Origin: CBFGRU01 sp965651255 | Lineage (GTDB): Bacteria; Planctomycetota; Phycisphaerae; Phycisphaerales; SM1A02 | NCBI GenBank assembly: GCA_965651255.1 | Contig: CBFGRU010000137.1 | Span: 1-8,090, forward strand | Direction of reading: 5' to 3' | Length of the DNA: 8,090 bases | Shown here: piece after piece, positions 1 to 5,733 of the stretch | Layout of the letters: every line of letters starts with the position of its first letter | Numbering within the stretch: position 1 is the first letter of the stretch | Program-made: the position numbers and the translations under genes | The notes under the pieces: model-generated | The model's input: only the letters and a program-made list of their open reading frames with translations | The model's database searches: none | Told to the model about the DNA's origin: nothing

Positions 1-2
1 GG

Positions 3-263
3 TCAGCCGCCGCTGACGGGGGGGCTGAGGGCGATGGTCATGCCATCGCGGAGGGGGGTGGTGCGCGGGGCGTATCGTTCGTCGATCGCGACGGCGAGGC
101 GGTTCATCCACGGCGAGAGGGCGGGGTGGCGGCGTTCGAGCGTTCGGAGCAGATCATCGACGGTGAGGGGGGTGTCTGCGGCGGCGGGGTCGAGGGTGAT
201 GATGAGCGACCGGTGGCCGAGCAGGTCCGCAAGGTTGGCAAAGAGGAGAATCGTCAATCGCAT
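3..263 (-). CDS. moaD: Molybdopterin synthase small subunit (MoaD, sulfur carrier)
   Basis: The 86-residue product is a ubiquitin-like sulfur carrier. In this family the C-terminal Gly-Gly is activated as a thiocarboxylate and donates sulfur to precursor Z (cPMP) within molybdopterin synthase, together with MoaE, in the cytoplasm. The sequence shows the expected N-terminal strand (MRLTILLFANLADLLG), a central region with LAVAIDERYA at about 56-65, and the terminus DGMTIALSPPVSGG, whose final GG is the diagnostic thiocarboxylation site. The frame stays open upstream to 404, but that extension is a low-complexity Pro/His stretch inside moeA, so I place the start at the ATG at 263, which gives the normal family length. 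It lies 23 nt after the moeA stop in the same orientation, so the two form an operon. No Shine-Dalgarno sequence precedes it. A moaE gene is not in view and could lie left of the window. Confidence 0.93.
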   Translation of the reverse strand: MRLTILLFANLADLLGHRSLIITLDPAAADTPLTVDDLLRTLERRHPALSPWMNRLAVAIDERYAPRTTPLRDGMTIALSPPVSGG

Positions 264-267
264 GGCA

Positions 268-308
268 GGGGGTGTGCTTGGGGGGTTCAGGACCAGGGGT
301 GGAATGGG
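268..308 (+). other. Four G-runs, possible G-quadruplex at the moeA-moaD junction
   Basis: The plus strand carries G-runs at 268-272, 280-285, 296-299 and 306-308, with loops of 7, 10 and 6 nt. This is the template strand of the moeA-moaD operon and the runs span the moeA stop codon and the intergenic gap. The pattern fits a relaxed G-quadruplex rule, but this whole region is G-rich on the plus strand, so chance is a serious alternative. Confidence 0.22.
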
Positions 309-1573
309 AGTTGAGTGCCGGGGGTGAGTGGTGTGGGTTGGATGGGGAGTTGGATGAAGCCGTGGGTACGTTGGGTGTGGATGAGGTCTCCGGAGCCGGC
401 CCATGTGGGGATGGTTGCATGGTCGGCATCGGGTTCGAGGATGGCGGGTCGAAAGGCCTGTCGATGGGGGTTGGGGGTGATGGATTGGTTGAGGGTGACG
501 GTGCGGAAGGGTGATGGGGCGATTTCGCCGGTGTAGCGCTGGATGGTAGGAAGGATGAAAAGGTGGGCGGTGATGAGCGCGGAGACAGGGTTTCCGGGCA
601 GGCCGAGGAGGATGGCGCCGGTGGGTGCGCGGCCTGCGTGGATGGGTTTGCCGGGCTGGATGCGTGCTCCGGCGAGTTTGAGGGTGATGCCAGCGCGTTC
701 GAGGGCGAGGGGGAAGTAGTCTCGCTCGCCGGCGCTGATGCCGCCGATGGTGATGATGAGATCGAAGTCGTGGACGGCGGCGGCGATGGCGTTGATGGTG
801 GGTTCTGGCTGATCGGGGAGGTGGCGATGTTGAATATGTGAATGGATGGAGCCGATGCGCTGGAGGAATGCGGTGAGCATCGGGCCGTTGGAGTTGCGAA
901 TGTGATGGGGGGCGAGGGGGTGAGCGTCGATGGGCTGGACTTCATCGCCGCTGGTGAGGATGAGCGTGCGTGGCGGGGGTGCGATGGTGAGGGTGGTGCG
1001 GCCGATGGCGGCAGCGATGGCGAGATGATGGGGCAACAATCGCGTGCCGGCGGTGAGGACGATATCGCCCTTCTGTGCGTCGGCCGCGCGGGGGTGAACG
1101 GCGTTGCCGGGGGTGAGGGCATCGATGAAGAAGGTGACAGGGTTTGCGCGATCGCTGTGTTCGTGGGGAATGACGGAATCGAGTTCGGGGGGCAATGCAG
1201 CGCCGGTGGCGATCTTGATGCACGAGCCGGGAGGAACGGTGATGGAGTTGGGGGGTGCGCCAGCGGGAAGCTCGCCGATGACGGGGAGCGCGCGGCCGGG
1301 GGAACTGGGGGTGCCGGTGGTTCCGGTGGTTCCGGGGGCCAAGTCTGCAGCGCGGAGGGCATAGCCATCCATCATGGCGCGATGAAAGGGTGGAAGGTCG
1401 CGGTCGGCGGGAAGGTCTTCTGCGAGCACCGAACCGAGGCATTGATGAAGCGGGCGGGTGATGAACCGGGATGGTGGCGGCGCGGGATCGAGGAGTTCAA
1501 GCACGCGCGCAAGGGCGGAGGGATAGTCCGGCAGGGGCGGTCTGGTGGTTGAAGCCGTGGGCGGAGAGTTCAT
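287..1573 (-). CDS. moeA: Molybdopterin molybdenumtransferase (MoeA)
   Basis: The 428-residue product is the enzyme that inserts molybdate into adenylylated molybdopterin, the last step of basic molybdenum-cofactor synthesis, in the cytoplasm. Domains run in the usual order: MoeA N-terminal region (about 15-180) with the signature PPFHRAMMDGYAL at 61-73; the MoCF-binding domain (about 202-343) with TSGDEV at 207-212, GGISAGERDYF at 277-287, PGKP at 307-310 and GLPGNPVSAL at 324-333; and a C-terminal beta domain (about 350-425) with the GSGDL motif at 393-397. Its length is close to that of E. coli MoeA (about 411), so this is the stand-alone enzyme, not a fusion to MoaD or MogA. The ATG at 1573 fits the family N-terminus; no Shine-Dalgarno sequence is seen before it. 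It heads an operon with moaD and is divergent from efp. The coding strand is very C-rich, which produces long spurious ORFs on the opposite strand. Confidence 0.96.
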   Translation of the reverse strand: MNSPPTASTTRPPLPDYPSALARVLELLDPAPPPSRFITRPLHQCLGSVLAEDLPADRDLPPFHRAMMDGYALRAADLAPGTTGTTGTPSSPGRALPVIGELPAGAPPNSITVPPGSCIKIATGAALPPELDSVIPHEHSDRANPVTFFIDALTPGNAVHPRAADAQKGDIVLTAGTRLLPHHLAIAAAIGRTTLTIAPPPRTLILTSGDEVQPIDAHPLAPHHIRNSNGPMLTAFLQRIGSIHSHIQHRHLPDQPEPTINAIAAAVHDFDLIITIGGISAGERDYFPLALERAGITLKLAGARIQPGKPIHAGRAPTGAILLGLPGNPVSALITAHLFILPTIQRYTGEIAPSPFRTVTLNQSITPNPHRQAFRPAILEPDADHATIPTWAGSGDLIHTQRTHGFIQLPIQPTPLTPGTQLPFHPWS

Positions 1574-1670
1574 GCGCGGGTCCGCGGTGCGTCGGGTGAA
1601 TCATGATGGATGGTGATGCAGTGTATCGTGCAGACGATGATCGATGCGGCGGCTACACTCCGCACTTCAC

Positions 1671-1712
1671 CGCGGTTCGGTCGAGGCCTCAGGGAGAGTG
1701 CCGGGAACCGCG
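1671..1712 (+). repeat. 8-bp inverted repeat in the efp leader
   Basis: CGCGGTTC at 1671-1678 is the perfect reverse complement of GAACCGCG at 1705-1712, with 26 nt between the arms. It lies in the predicted efp 5' leader and ends 15 nt before the Shine-Dalgarno sequence. It could fold as a leader stem-loop or be a protein-binding site. The intervening sequence contains the palindrome GAGGCCTC (1683-1690). No known riboswitch is recognised. Confidence 0.3.
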
Positions 1713-1726
1713 CGAGGTTGCGCTGC

Positions 1727-1732
1727 AGGGAA
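1727..1732 (+). promoter_or_regulatory. Ribosome binding site of efp
   Basis: AGGGAA lies 7 nt before the ATG at 1740, an ideal Shine-Dalgarno spacing. It decides the start: the frame is open back to an ATG at 1644, but that start has no ribosome binding site and would add 32 residues unlike any EF-P. Confidence 0.7.
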
Positions 1733-1739
1733 CGATGAC

Positions 1740-2312
1740 ATGCCGATCAAGGCGACGGAATTGAAGAAGGGGACGGCCCTGTTGTGGGAAGGGCAATTGC
1801 ACATGGTGCTTGACACCGAGCACGTGAAGCCGGGCAAGGGGCCTGCGTACGTGCAGGCGAAGATGAAGAACGTAGAGAGCGGCACGATCAAGGTGAACCG
1901 CATCAACTCGGCGGATCGGCTGGACGATGTGACGATCGATCGCAGCAAGATGCAATATCTCTATGATGCGAGCGGGTACGGCGAGGGGCCGTTCGTCTTC
2001 ATGGATCAGCAATCGTTCGAGCAGGTGGAGCTTGAGAAAGATGTCCTGGGCGATCAGGCGCAGTGGCTGATTGAGAACATCGAAGTGATGTTGGAATCGT
2101 TCGACGGCAAGCCGCTGGGGCTGGAGTTTCCGGCGGTGGTGGAGTTGACGGTGAAGGACACCGCCCCGCAGCCGAAGGGGGCGACGGTGACGAATCAGCC
2201 GAAGGATGCGGTGCTGGAAACGGGTGCGCGGGTGCGTGTGCCGGCCTTTATCGAGAACGGGCAGGTCGTTCGGGTGAATCCGAACACGGGTGAATATCTC
2301 GGCAAAGCGTGA
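1740..2312 (+). CDS. efp: Elongation factor P (EF-P)
   Basis: The 190-residue product is the translation factor that binds between the P and E sites of the ribosome and relieves stalling at consecutive prolines. The three OB-like domains are all present: a KOW-like N-terminal domain with the loop VKPGKGPAYV at 29-38, a central domain including MQYLYDASGYGEGPFVFMD at 71-89, and a C-terminal domain with the EF-P signature region from KDAVLETGARVRVP (155-168) to NPNTGEY (181-187). Lys33 in the PGKG loop tip corresponds to the modified lysine of E. coli EF-P (Lys34), which is compatible with EpmA-type or another lysine modification; an arginine of the rhamnosylated EarP class is absent. No modification gene is in the window. 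Its own Shine-Dalgarno sequence and upstream TACACT box suggest independent expression, and a hairpin begins right after the stop. The MoeA in this window is itself proline-rich, so such a factor should matter here. Confidence 0.97.
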   Translation: MPIKATELKKGTALLWEGQLHMVLDTEHVKPGKGPAYVQAKMKNVESGTIKVNRINSADRLDDVTIDRSKMQYLYDASGYGEGPFVFMDQQSFEQVELEKDVLGDQAQWLIENIEVMLESFDGKPLGLEFPAVVELTVKDTAPQPKGATVTNQPKDAVLETGARVRVPAFIENGQVVRVNPNTGEYLGKA

Positions 2313-2340
2313 ATTGATGCGAATAATGATTCGTATCGAT
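2313..2340 (+). terminator. Hairpin immediately after efp, possible terminator
   Basis: A 12-bp stem (two of the pairs are G-U) with a 4-nt AATG loop starts at the first base after the efp stop codon. The arms are 2313-2324 and 2329-2340, with a perfect CGAAT/ATTCG core next to the loop. No U-tract follows, so it is not a classical intrinsic terminator. It may instead protect the 3' end of the efp mRNA. The pairing is directly visible; the function is inferred. Confidence 0.42.
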
Positions 2341-2357
2341 CGTCTCCATGAGTGAGA

Positions 2358-2379
2358 CCGGTCGCCGCGTCGGCGCCGG
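2358..2379 (+). other. GC-rich hairpin between efp and the DUF4139 gene
   Basis: CCGG and CGCCG (2358-2361 and 2363-2367, with T2362 bulged) pair with CGGCGCCGG at 2371-2379 around a CGT loop: nine G-C pairs. It has no U-tract and lies 34 nt before the next ATG. It could stop efp readthrough together with the preceding hairpin, or sit in the leader of the next gene. Confidence 0.3.
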
Positions 2380-2403
2380 ACCGCTCGTTGGCCTGCAGTG
2401 AGA

Positions 2404-2409
2404 TACGCT
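2404..2409 (+). promoter_or_regulatory. TACGCT box just upstream of the DUF4139 gene
   Basis: TACGCT fits TANNNT and ends 4 nt before the ATG at 2414. This is slightly too close for a canonical leaderless start, but it resembles the boxes before rsmA and mtnP. No good Shine-Dalgarno sequence is present in front of this gene. Weak on its own. Confidence 0.2.
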
Positions 2410-2413
2410 TCCC

Positions 2414-3979
2414 ATGAAGAACACTTCAACCAATCGTTTCGGCGTGATGCCCCTGATCGCGCTGTCATCTGTGTTCGCGCTCAACGTCGGTGCGGGCGCG
2501 GCTTCGGCCGGTGTGATGCAGGATGATGATGAAGGGCCTTCGGTCACGATCTATTCATCCGCGGACCCGGGCGGCTTCGACCCGCAGCAGTTCATCGCGC
2601 AACAGCGCATGGGGTACAACGCGAACTTCATCTGGCAGGTGCCGGGGTTCGGCGTGGTGAAGGAAGTGCGCACGCTCGCGTTTGAAGCGGGTGTGAACGA
2701 ACTGAAGTTCACCGATGTCGCGGCGTTCATCGACCCGACGACCGTGAGCTTTGCGGATCTGGCCGACCCGGATGGCACGAGCGTGCTGGAGCAGAACTTT
2801 CGGTTCGACCTGGTCAGCGCGGACAAGCTGTACGAGCGGTATGTCGATCGCGAGGTGGAGTTCATCATCACGCGCGATGGCCGCGATCTGACCGTGCGCG
2901 GCAAGGTGCTGAGCGTGACGGGCGGAATGTTCATCGTCGAGAGCAACGAAGGCATCCAGTTCATCCCGCAGGGCAGTGAGCAGTTGAAGCTGCCGCCACT
3001 TCCCCTCGACGGTCTGGTGACCAAGCCCACGCTCATGTGGCTGGTGAACAGCGAAGCGGCCGGCGAGCGTCCCGTGCGCACGACCTACCAGACGGCGGGC
3101 CTGACGTGGCGAGCGGATTACAACCTGGTGCTGGCCGATGATGAAACGCAGGCGGATCTCGGCGCGTGGGTTTCGCTCATGAATCTCTCCGGCGCGAGTT
3201 ACCGCAACGCGAAGCTGAAGCTGGTAGCGGGCGATGTGCAGCGCGTCCAGCCGCAGCCGCAGTACAACCGGCGGGGCGGGGTGATGGCAGCCGAGGCGAT
3301 GATGGATGGCGGGTTCGAGGAGAAGGCGTTCTTCGAGTACCACCTGTACACGCTGCCGCGGAGGACGGACATTCTCGAGAACTCCACGCAGCAGATCATG
3401 CTCTTCCCCACCGCGCGCGGCGCGACGGTGAAGAAGGTGCTGGTGATGCAGGCGGGGCAGCAGAACGTGTGGCGCGGCCAACAACCGATGACCGACCAGG
3501 GCTACGGCGCTGCGGGCGATGTGAAGATCGATGTCTTCATCCGGTTCAGGAACGAAGAATCCAACGAACTCGGGATGCCGCTGCCCGCCGGAAAGGTGCG
3601 CGTGTACAAGGAAGATCGCGCCGACGGCACGCTGGAGTTCATCGGCGAAGACCTCATCGACCACACCCCGCGCAACGAGGAAGTGCTGATCCGCGTCGGG
3701 CAGTCGTTCGATGTCGTGGGCGAGCGTGTGCAGACGAACTTCTCCGTCGATTCGCGCGGCCGAACGATGACCGAAACGTTCACGATCAAGGTGCGCAACC
3801 GCAAAGAGACGCCGACGGACGTCATCGTGCGCGAATCGTTGTCGCGCGGCCGGAACTGGGAGATCACGCAGAATTCGCAGCCGTACACGCGCATCGATGC
3901 GAACACGATCGAGTACGCGCTTTCGCTGCCGCCGGATGCGGAGCGCACGGTGATGTACACCGTGAAGTACACGTGGTGA
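2414..3979 (+). CDS. Secreted DUF4139 domain-containing protein
   Basis: The 521-residue protein has an N-terminal signal peptide: basic start, hydrophobic core at about 11-24, probable cleavage after Ala-Ser-Ala at 30-32. It is therefore exported. The C-terminal two thirds (about 200-521) match the DUF4139 family, whose biochemical role is not established. Typical blocks are TAGLTWRADYNLVL at 227-240, NLSGASYRNAKLKLVAGDV at 257-275, the FFEYHLYTLPRRTDI region from 306, the PAGKVRVYKED region from 391, and a strand-rich tail with ETFTIKVRNRKETP (454-467) ending in VMYTVKYTW. The N-terminal part (about 75-195) resembles the mixed alpha/beta region that precedes DUF4139 in other members. The start is chosen for the signal peptide. 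The last 38 codons plus 19 bp of downstream DNA are duplicated at 5616-5752. The neighbours give no functional link. The family assignment is from remembered motifs; I propose no function. Confidence 0.85.
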   Translation: MKNTSTNRFGVMPLIALSSVFALNVGAGAASAGVMQDDDEGPSVTIYSSADPGGFDPQQFIAQQRMGYNANFIWQVPGFGVVKEVRTLAFEAGVNELKFTDVAAFIDPTTVSFADLADPDGTSVLEQNFRFDLVSADKLYERYVDREVEFIITRDGRDLTVRGKVLSVTGGMFIVESNEGIQFIPQGSEQLKLPPLPLDGLVTKPTLMWLVNSEAAGERPVRTTYQTAGLTWRADYNLVLADDETQADLGAWVSLMNLSGASYRNAKLKLVAGDVQRVQPQPQYNRRGGVMAAEAMMDGGFEEKAFFEYHLYTLPRRTDILENSTQQIMLFPTARGATVKKVLVMQAGQQNVWRGQQPMTDQGYGAAGDVKIDVFIRFRNEESNELGMPLPAGKVRVYKEDRADGTLEFIGEDLIDHTPRNEEVLIRVGQSFDVVGERVQTNFSVDSRGRTMTETFTIKVRNRKETPTDVIVRESLSRGRNWEITQNSQPYTRIDANTIEYALSLPPDAERTVMYTVKYTW

Positions 3980-3998
3980 GCGCCTTGCGGCTGCGGTC
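3862..3998 (+). repeat. Direct repeat copy A (3' end of the DUF4139 gene)
   Basis: This 137-bp stretch recurs at 5616-5752 with one difference, C3958 against T5712. It covers the third base of codon 483 through the stop codon of the DUF4139 gene, plus 19 bp downstream. The difference is silent (Tyr515, TAC or TAT). Identity stops abruptly at both ends: A3861 against T5615 and T3999 against G5753. The offset between copies is 1,754 bp. Confidence 0.98.
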
Positions 3999-4012
3999 TT
4001 TATTCCGGCCGC
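3987..4012. terminator. Bulged hairpin between convergent genes
   Basis: GCGGC (3987-3991) pairs with GCCGC (4008-4012) and CGG (3994-3996) with CCG (4005-4007), with a 2-nt bulge and an 8-nt T-rich loop. It sits exactly between the stop codons of the two convergent genes, a usual place for a bidirectional terminator, but no U-tract follows on either strand. The left arm belongs to repeat copy A and the right arm to the bracketed segment, so repeat copy B cannot form it. Confidence 0.28.
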
Positions 4013-5407
4013 TCACTGCTCATCGCGCTCCTTGCGGAGCCGCGCTTCCTCTTCGCGAAGTTCCTGCAGGCGCTGTTCGCGCGCTCGCTCATACTCGCCC
4101 GGTTTGTGGAATGATTCCAGCATTCCGCGATGCAGCGCGGCTTCGCGCAATGACTCGTATCGCGTATCCCACGGGCGCGGCTGAGGAACTTTCGCGAAGT
4201 CCCACTCGGGGAATGTCGCCATCTGATCAGGTGTGAGGATGCCGGCGAGCACGGACAACTGTTTCTCGTTGAGGATCTCCCGCCGCTCGCCGACATCGCA
4301 GGCGTCGAACAGATGCTCGTTGTTGGATCCGTACCGAGCTTCATCGTCTGCGATCGTGGCTCGGTGGCGGTTGAAGATCGCTTCGGCGAGTTGCTCGCTG
4401 AGCGCATCGTGGAGTCGCCCGAACTGCTCGTGGTACACGCGCACGACCGCGCGCTGATCCTCCGTCAGGTCATCCAGTGCGTAGGCGTGCGCATACAGCG
4501 TTTCGGCACTGGCCCGGTCGGGGTAGACGTGCGGATACGACTCCTCCTTCCATTGCTGAAGAAACAGGTGGCGTACATCGTCGGGCAGCAGATCGGCGAT
4601 GATGGCGATGCTCTGTTCGTTGAGCGCGAGGAGGGCTTGCGCGGATGCAAGAAGGTCGCGGCCGATCGGCGCGAGGAGTGCGTCGTGCTTCGCAACCAGT
4701 TGGAATTGTTCATCCAGCGTCAGCCCGCCGTTCCGGACTTGAAACATGATGGCCCGTGTCTCGAATTGGCGTTCGATCGCGCGCCAGTTGGCCTCTCGAT
4801 GCTGTTCAATCGCAACCACCCAGCGCGGTTCGAATTCAAAGATGAACTCCTGCTCGAGGCGGTCGTAGTCGGCCTGTTCAAGCGGAAGCGCGTCAATGAG
4901 GTCGATGAGGTCGACGTTCCCGCCAGGGAGCGTGGCTCCGTTAGCGTGGTTGAAGAACGCCCGCTTGCGCCCCAGTTCGACGCGCTGCATGCGCGGCAGT
5001 GCTTCCTCGGTCAGAATCGAACGGATCTGATCGAAGAACACGCGGTCCGACTCTTCCGTTCGCACGAGAAGGTCCACCCGCACTCTCCTGAGCGCATCGT
5101 ACTCGCGCTGCATGAAGGTGGCGGGGTCTTCCTTGCCAAGATCGCCGCGGCGAATCCAGGCCATGAATGCAGCGTAGTACGCCCGCGCATCGTTATGGAG
5201 TTCTTCGCGACGTTGCTCCACATAGTCGGCGTGCAATGTCTTGAGAATGGCGACCTGATCATCATCAAGCTGCAGCCAGTGCGCGTAGGTCTTGATGTCT
5301 TCCTGGCTGATCGCCGCGGGGATATGCGCGGCGACGCTCCGGGCGAGCAGCGCGCTCAGCACGAAGACGACGACGAGGGCGCTCATACGACACAACGTGA
5401 CTCTCAT
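4013..5407 (-). CDS. Secreted helical protein with LTxxQ-like motifs, function unknown
   Basis: The 464-residue protein starts with a clear signal peptide (hydrophobic core about 9-22, probable cleavage after Val-Ala-Ala at 25-27), so it should be exported. The rest looks almost wholly alpha-helical and highly charged. Segments of the kind seen in periplasmic LTxxQ/Spy-CpxP-like proteins recur: LQLDDDQVAILKTLHADY at 45-62, ILTEEALPRM at 131-140, LTEDQRAVVRVYHEQF at 314-329 and ILTPDQMATF at 390-399. The C-terminus (about 436-464) is a Glu/Arg-rich probable coiled coil. This is resemblance, not a firm family call. The ATG at 5407 is supported by the GGAGGAG sequence 8 nt upstream; Met8 is a less likely start. 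The gene is the main cargo of the repeat-bracketed segment and runs against both flanking genes. A long plus-strand ORF overlapping it is only its antisense shadow. Confidence 0.82.
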   Translation of the reverse strand: MRVTLCRMSALVVVFVLSALLARSVAAHIPAAISQEDIKTYAHWLQLDDDQVAILKTLHADYVEQRREELHNDARAYYAAFMAWIRRGDLGKEDPATFMQREYDALRRVRVDLLVRTEESDRVFFDQIRSILTEEALPRMQRVELGRKRAFFNHANGATLPGGNVDLIDLIDALPLEQADYDRLEQEFIFEFEPRWVVAIEQHREANWRAIERQFETRAIMFQVRNGGLTLDEQFQLVAKHDALLAPIGRDLLASAQALLALNEQSIAIIADLLPDDVRHLFLQQWKEESYPHVYPDRASAETLYAHAYALDDLTEDQRAVVRVYHEQFGRLHDALSEQLAEAIFNRHRATIADDEARYGSNNEHLFDACDVGERREILNEKQLSVLAGILTPDQMATFPEWDFAKVPQPRPWDTRYESLREAALHRGMLESFHKPGEYERAREQRLQELREEEARLRKERDEQ

Positions 5408-5410
5408 CGG

Positions 5411-5590
5411 TCAAACTCCTCCGCCACCGCTGGGCGTGCAGATCAGATGATTGCCTGAATCACCGCTGGCACCCGCGAATCCCGCCGACGCGCCGTTTGA
5501 ACCGGCACCTCCCATTCCGCCATTCCGGACTGTACCGGAAGTTACCTCTTCACTCGTCCGGTCGTCAAGCGCCGATCGAGAAATACTCAT
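5411..5590 (-). CDS. Small Gly-rich ORF (59 aa) upstream of the secreted-protein gene
   Basis: An ATG at 5590 opens a 59-codon frame ending in TGA at 5413-5411, 3 nt before the start of the 4013-5407 gene. An in-frame TGA at 5605-5603 bounds it upstream. The product has a polar N-terminus (MSISRSALDDRTSEEV), a Gly/Ser/Ala-rich middle (about 24-46), one Cys at 51 and the end SGGGGV. AGGAG lies only 1 nt before its ATG, too close for normal initiation. Its last Gly codons contain the Shine-Dalgarno sequence of the next gene, so the Gly-Gly end may be a by-product of that site. It could be a leader peptide for translational coupling, the remnant of a larger Gly-rich gene, or chance. There is no recognisable homology. 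Confidence 0.3.
   Translation of the reverse strand: MSISRSALDDRTSEEVTSGTVRNGGMGGAGSNGASAGFAGASGDSGNHLICTPSGGGGV
5416..5422 (-). promoter_or_regulatory. Ribosome binding site of the 4013-5407 gene
   Basis: GGAGGAG on the minus strand lies 8 nt before the ATG at 5407. It is the strongest Shine-Dalgarno sequence in the window and supports the first ATG of the gene over Met8. Confidence 0.75.
5539..5568 (-). promoter_or_regulatory. Weak promoter candidate for the 4013-5407 gene
   Basis: On the minus strand, TTGACG (5568-5563) matches a -35 element in five of six positions, and TAACTT (5544-5539), 18 bp downstream, is a poor -10 match (three of six). It would also fall inside the small ORF at 5411-5590, so promoter and ORF are partly competing readings of the same bases. 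Confidence 0.2.
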
Positions 5591-5615
5591 GCTCCTGAGT
5601 CTTCAGGGCCCGCGT

Positions 5616-5733
5616 GATCACGCAGAATTCGCAGCCGTACACGCGCATCGATGCGAACACGATCGAGTACGCGCTTTCGCTGCCGCCGGATGCGGAGCGC
5701 ACGGTGATGTATACCGTGAAGTACACGTGGTGA
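5616..5733 (+). pseudogene. 3' fragment of the DUF4139 gene
   Basis: The fragment encodes the last 38 residues of the DUF4139 protein and its stop codon, in frame and unbroken. The rest of the gene is missing. The junction creates a GTG at 5614-5616 in frame, which could in principle start a 39-residue peptide, but no Shine-Dalgarno sequence precedes it and a TGA at 5596-5598 closes the frame upstream. It is best read as a gene remnant produced by the duplication. Confidence 0.85.

Larger units (their letters stand above)
1574..1739. promoter_or_regulatory. Divergent moeA/efp control region with paired TACACT boxes
   Basis: The 166-bp gap separates moeA (leftward) from efp (rightward). A TACACT hexamer sits on the minus strand at 1625-1620 and another on the plus strand at 1654-1659, each pointing toward its own gene, 28 bp apart. 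Both match the TANNNT form of a sigma-70 -10 element, and together AGTGTA/TACACT form an inverted repeat. No convincing -35 element is found at the expected 17-18 bp upstream of either. If correct, the moeA leader would be about 40 nt and the efp leader about 74 nt. The two boxes could equally be the half-sites of an operator. Confidence 0.3.
3999..5615. other. 1,617-bp segment bracketed by 137-bp direct repeats
   Basis: This is the unique DNA between the two repeat copies. It holds the secreted-protein gene at 4013-5407, a small ORF at 5411-5590 and their upstream region, all on the minus strand and opposite to the flanking genes. Nothing in it resembles a transposase, integrase or terminal inverted repeat. 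Segment plus one repeat makes a 1,754-bp unit whose removal by recombination between the repeats would leave the DUF4139 gene intact, directly upstream of rsmA. I infer insertion or duplication; the mechanism is not visible. Confidence 0.6.

Noticed and set aside
74..86. 13-mer ATCGTTCGTCGAT shared with 5774-5786 at the rsmA start
   Set aside because: The first copy is inside moaD coding sequence and such CG-rich words are frequent here; no other similarity around it.
264..404. N-terminal extension of MoaD to the ATG at 404
   Set aside because: The extra 47 residues are Pro/His low complexity inside moeA; starting at 263 gives the normal family length and N-terminus.
842..1552. 236-codon plus-strand ORF antisense to moeA
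   Set aside because: Gly/Asp-rich translation of the reverse strand of a well-recognised gene; high GC and C-ending codons remove stops from the antisense frame.
1644..1739. N-terminal extension of EF-P to the ATG at 1644
   Set aside because: No ribosome binding site there, no family support, and it would start upstream of the predicted -10 box; AGGGAA points to 1740.
3862..3998. Repeat copy A as an integron attC or phage att site
   Set aside because: It is coding sequence without attC-like palindromic arms, no tRNA gene is involved and no integrase is in the window, so a specific site-specific recombination label is not supported.
3166..4236. 356-codon plus-strand ORF overlapping the DUF4139 gene
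   Set aside because: Arg/Ala-rich shifted-frame translation of a gene with clear family motifs; no ribosome binding site.
4313..5458. 381-codon plus-strand ORF antisense to the secreted helical protein
   Set aside because: The minus-strand frame has a signal peptide and a strong Shine-Dalgarno sequence; the antisense frame has neither and no recognisable family.
5585..5600. ACTCA-N6-TGAGT palindrome near the right junction
   Set aside because: Only 5 bp per arm and a single occurrence; not enough to call an operator or terminal inverted repeat.
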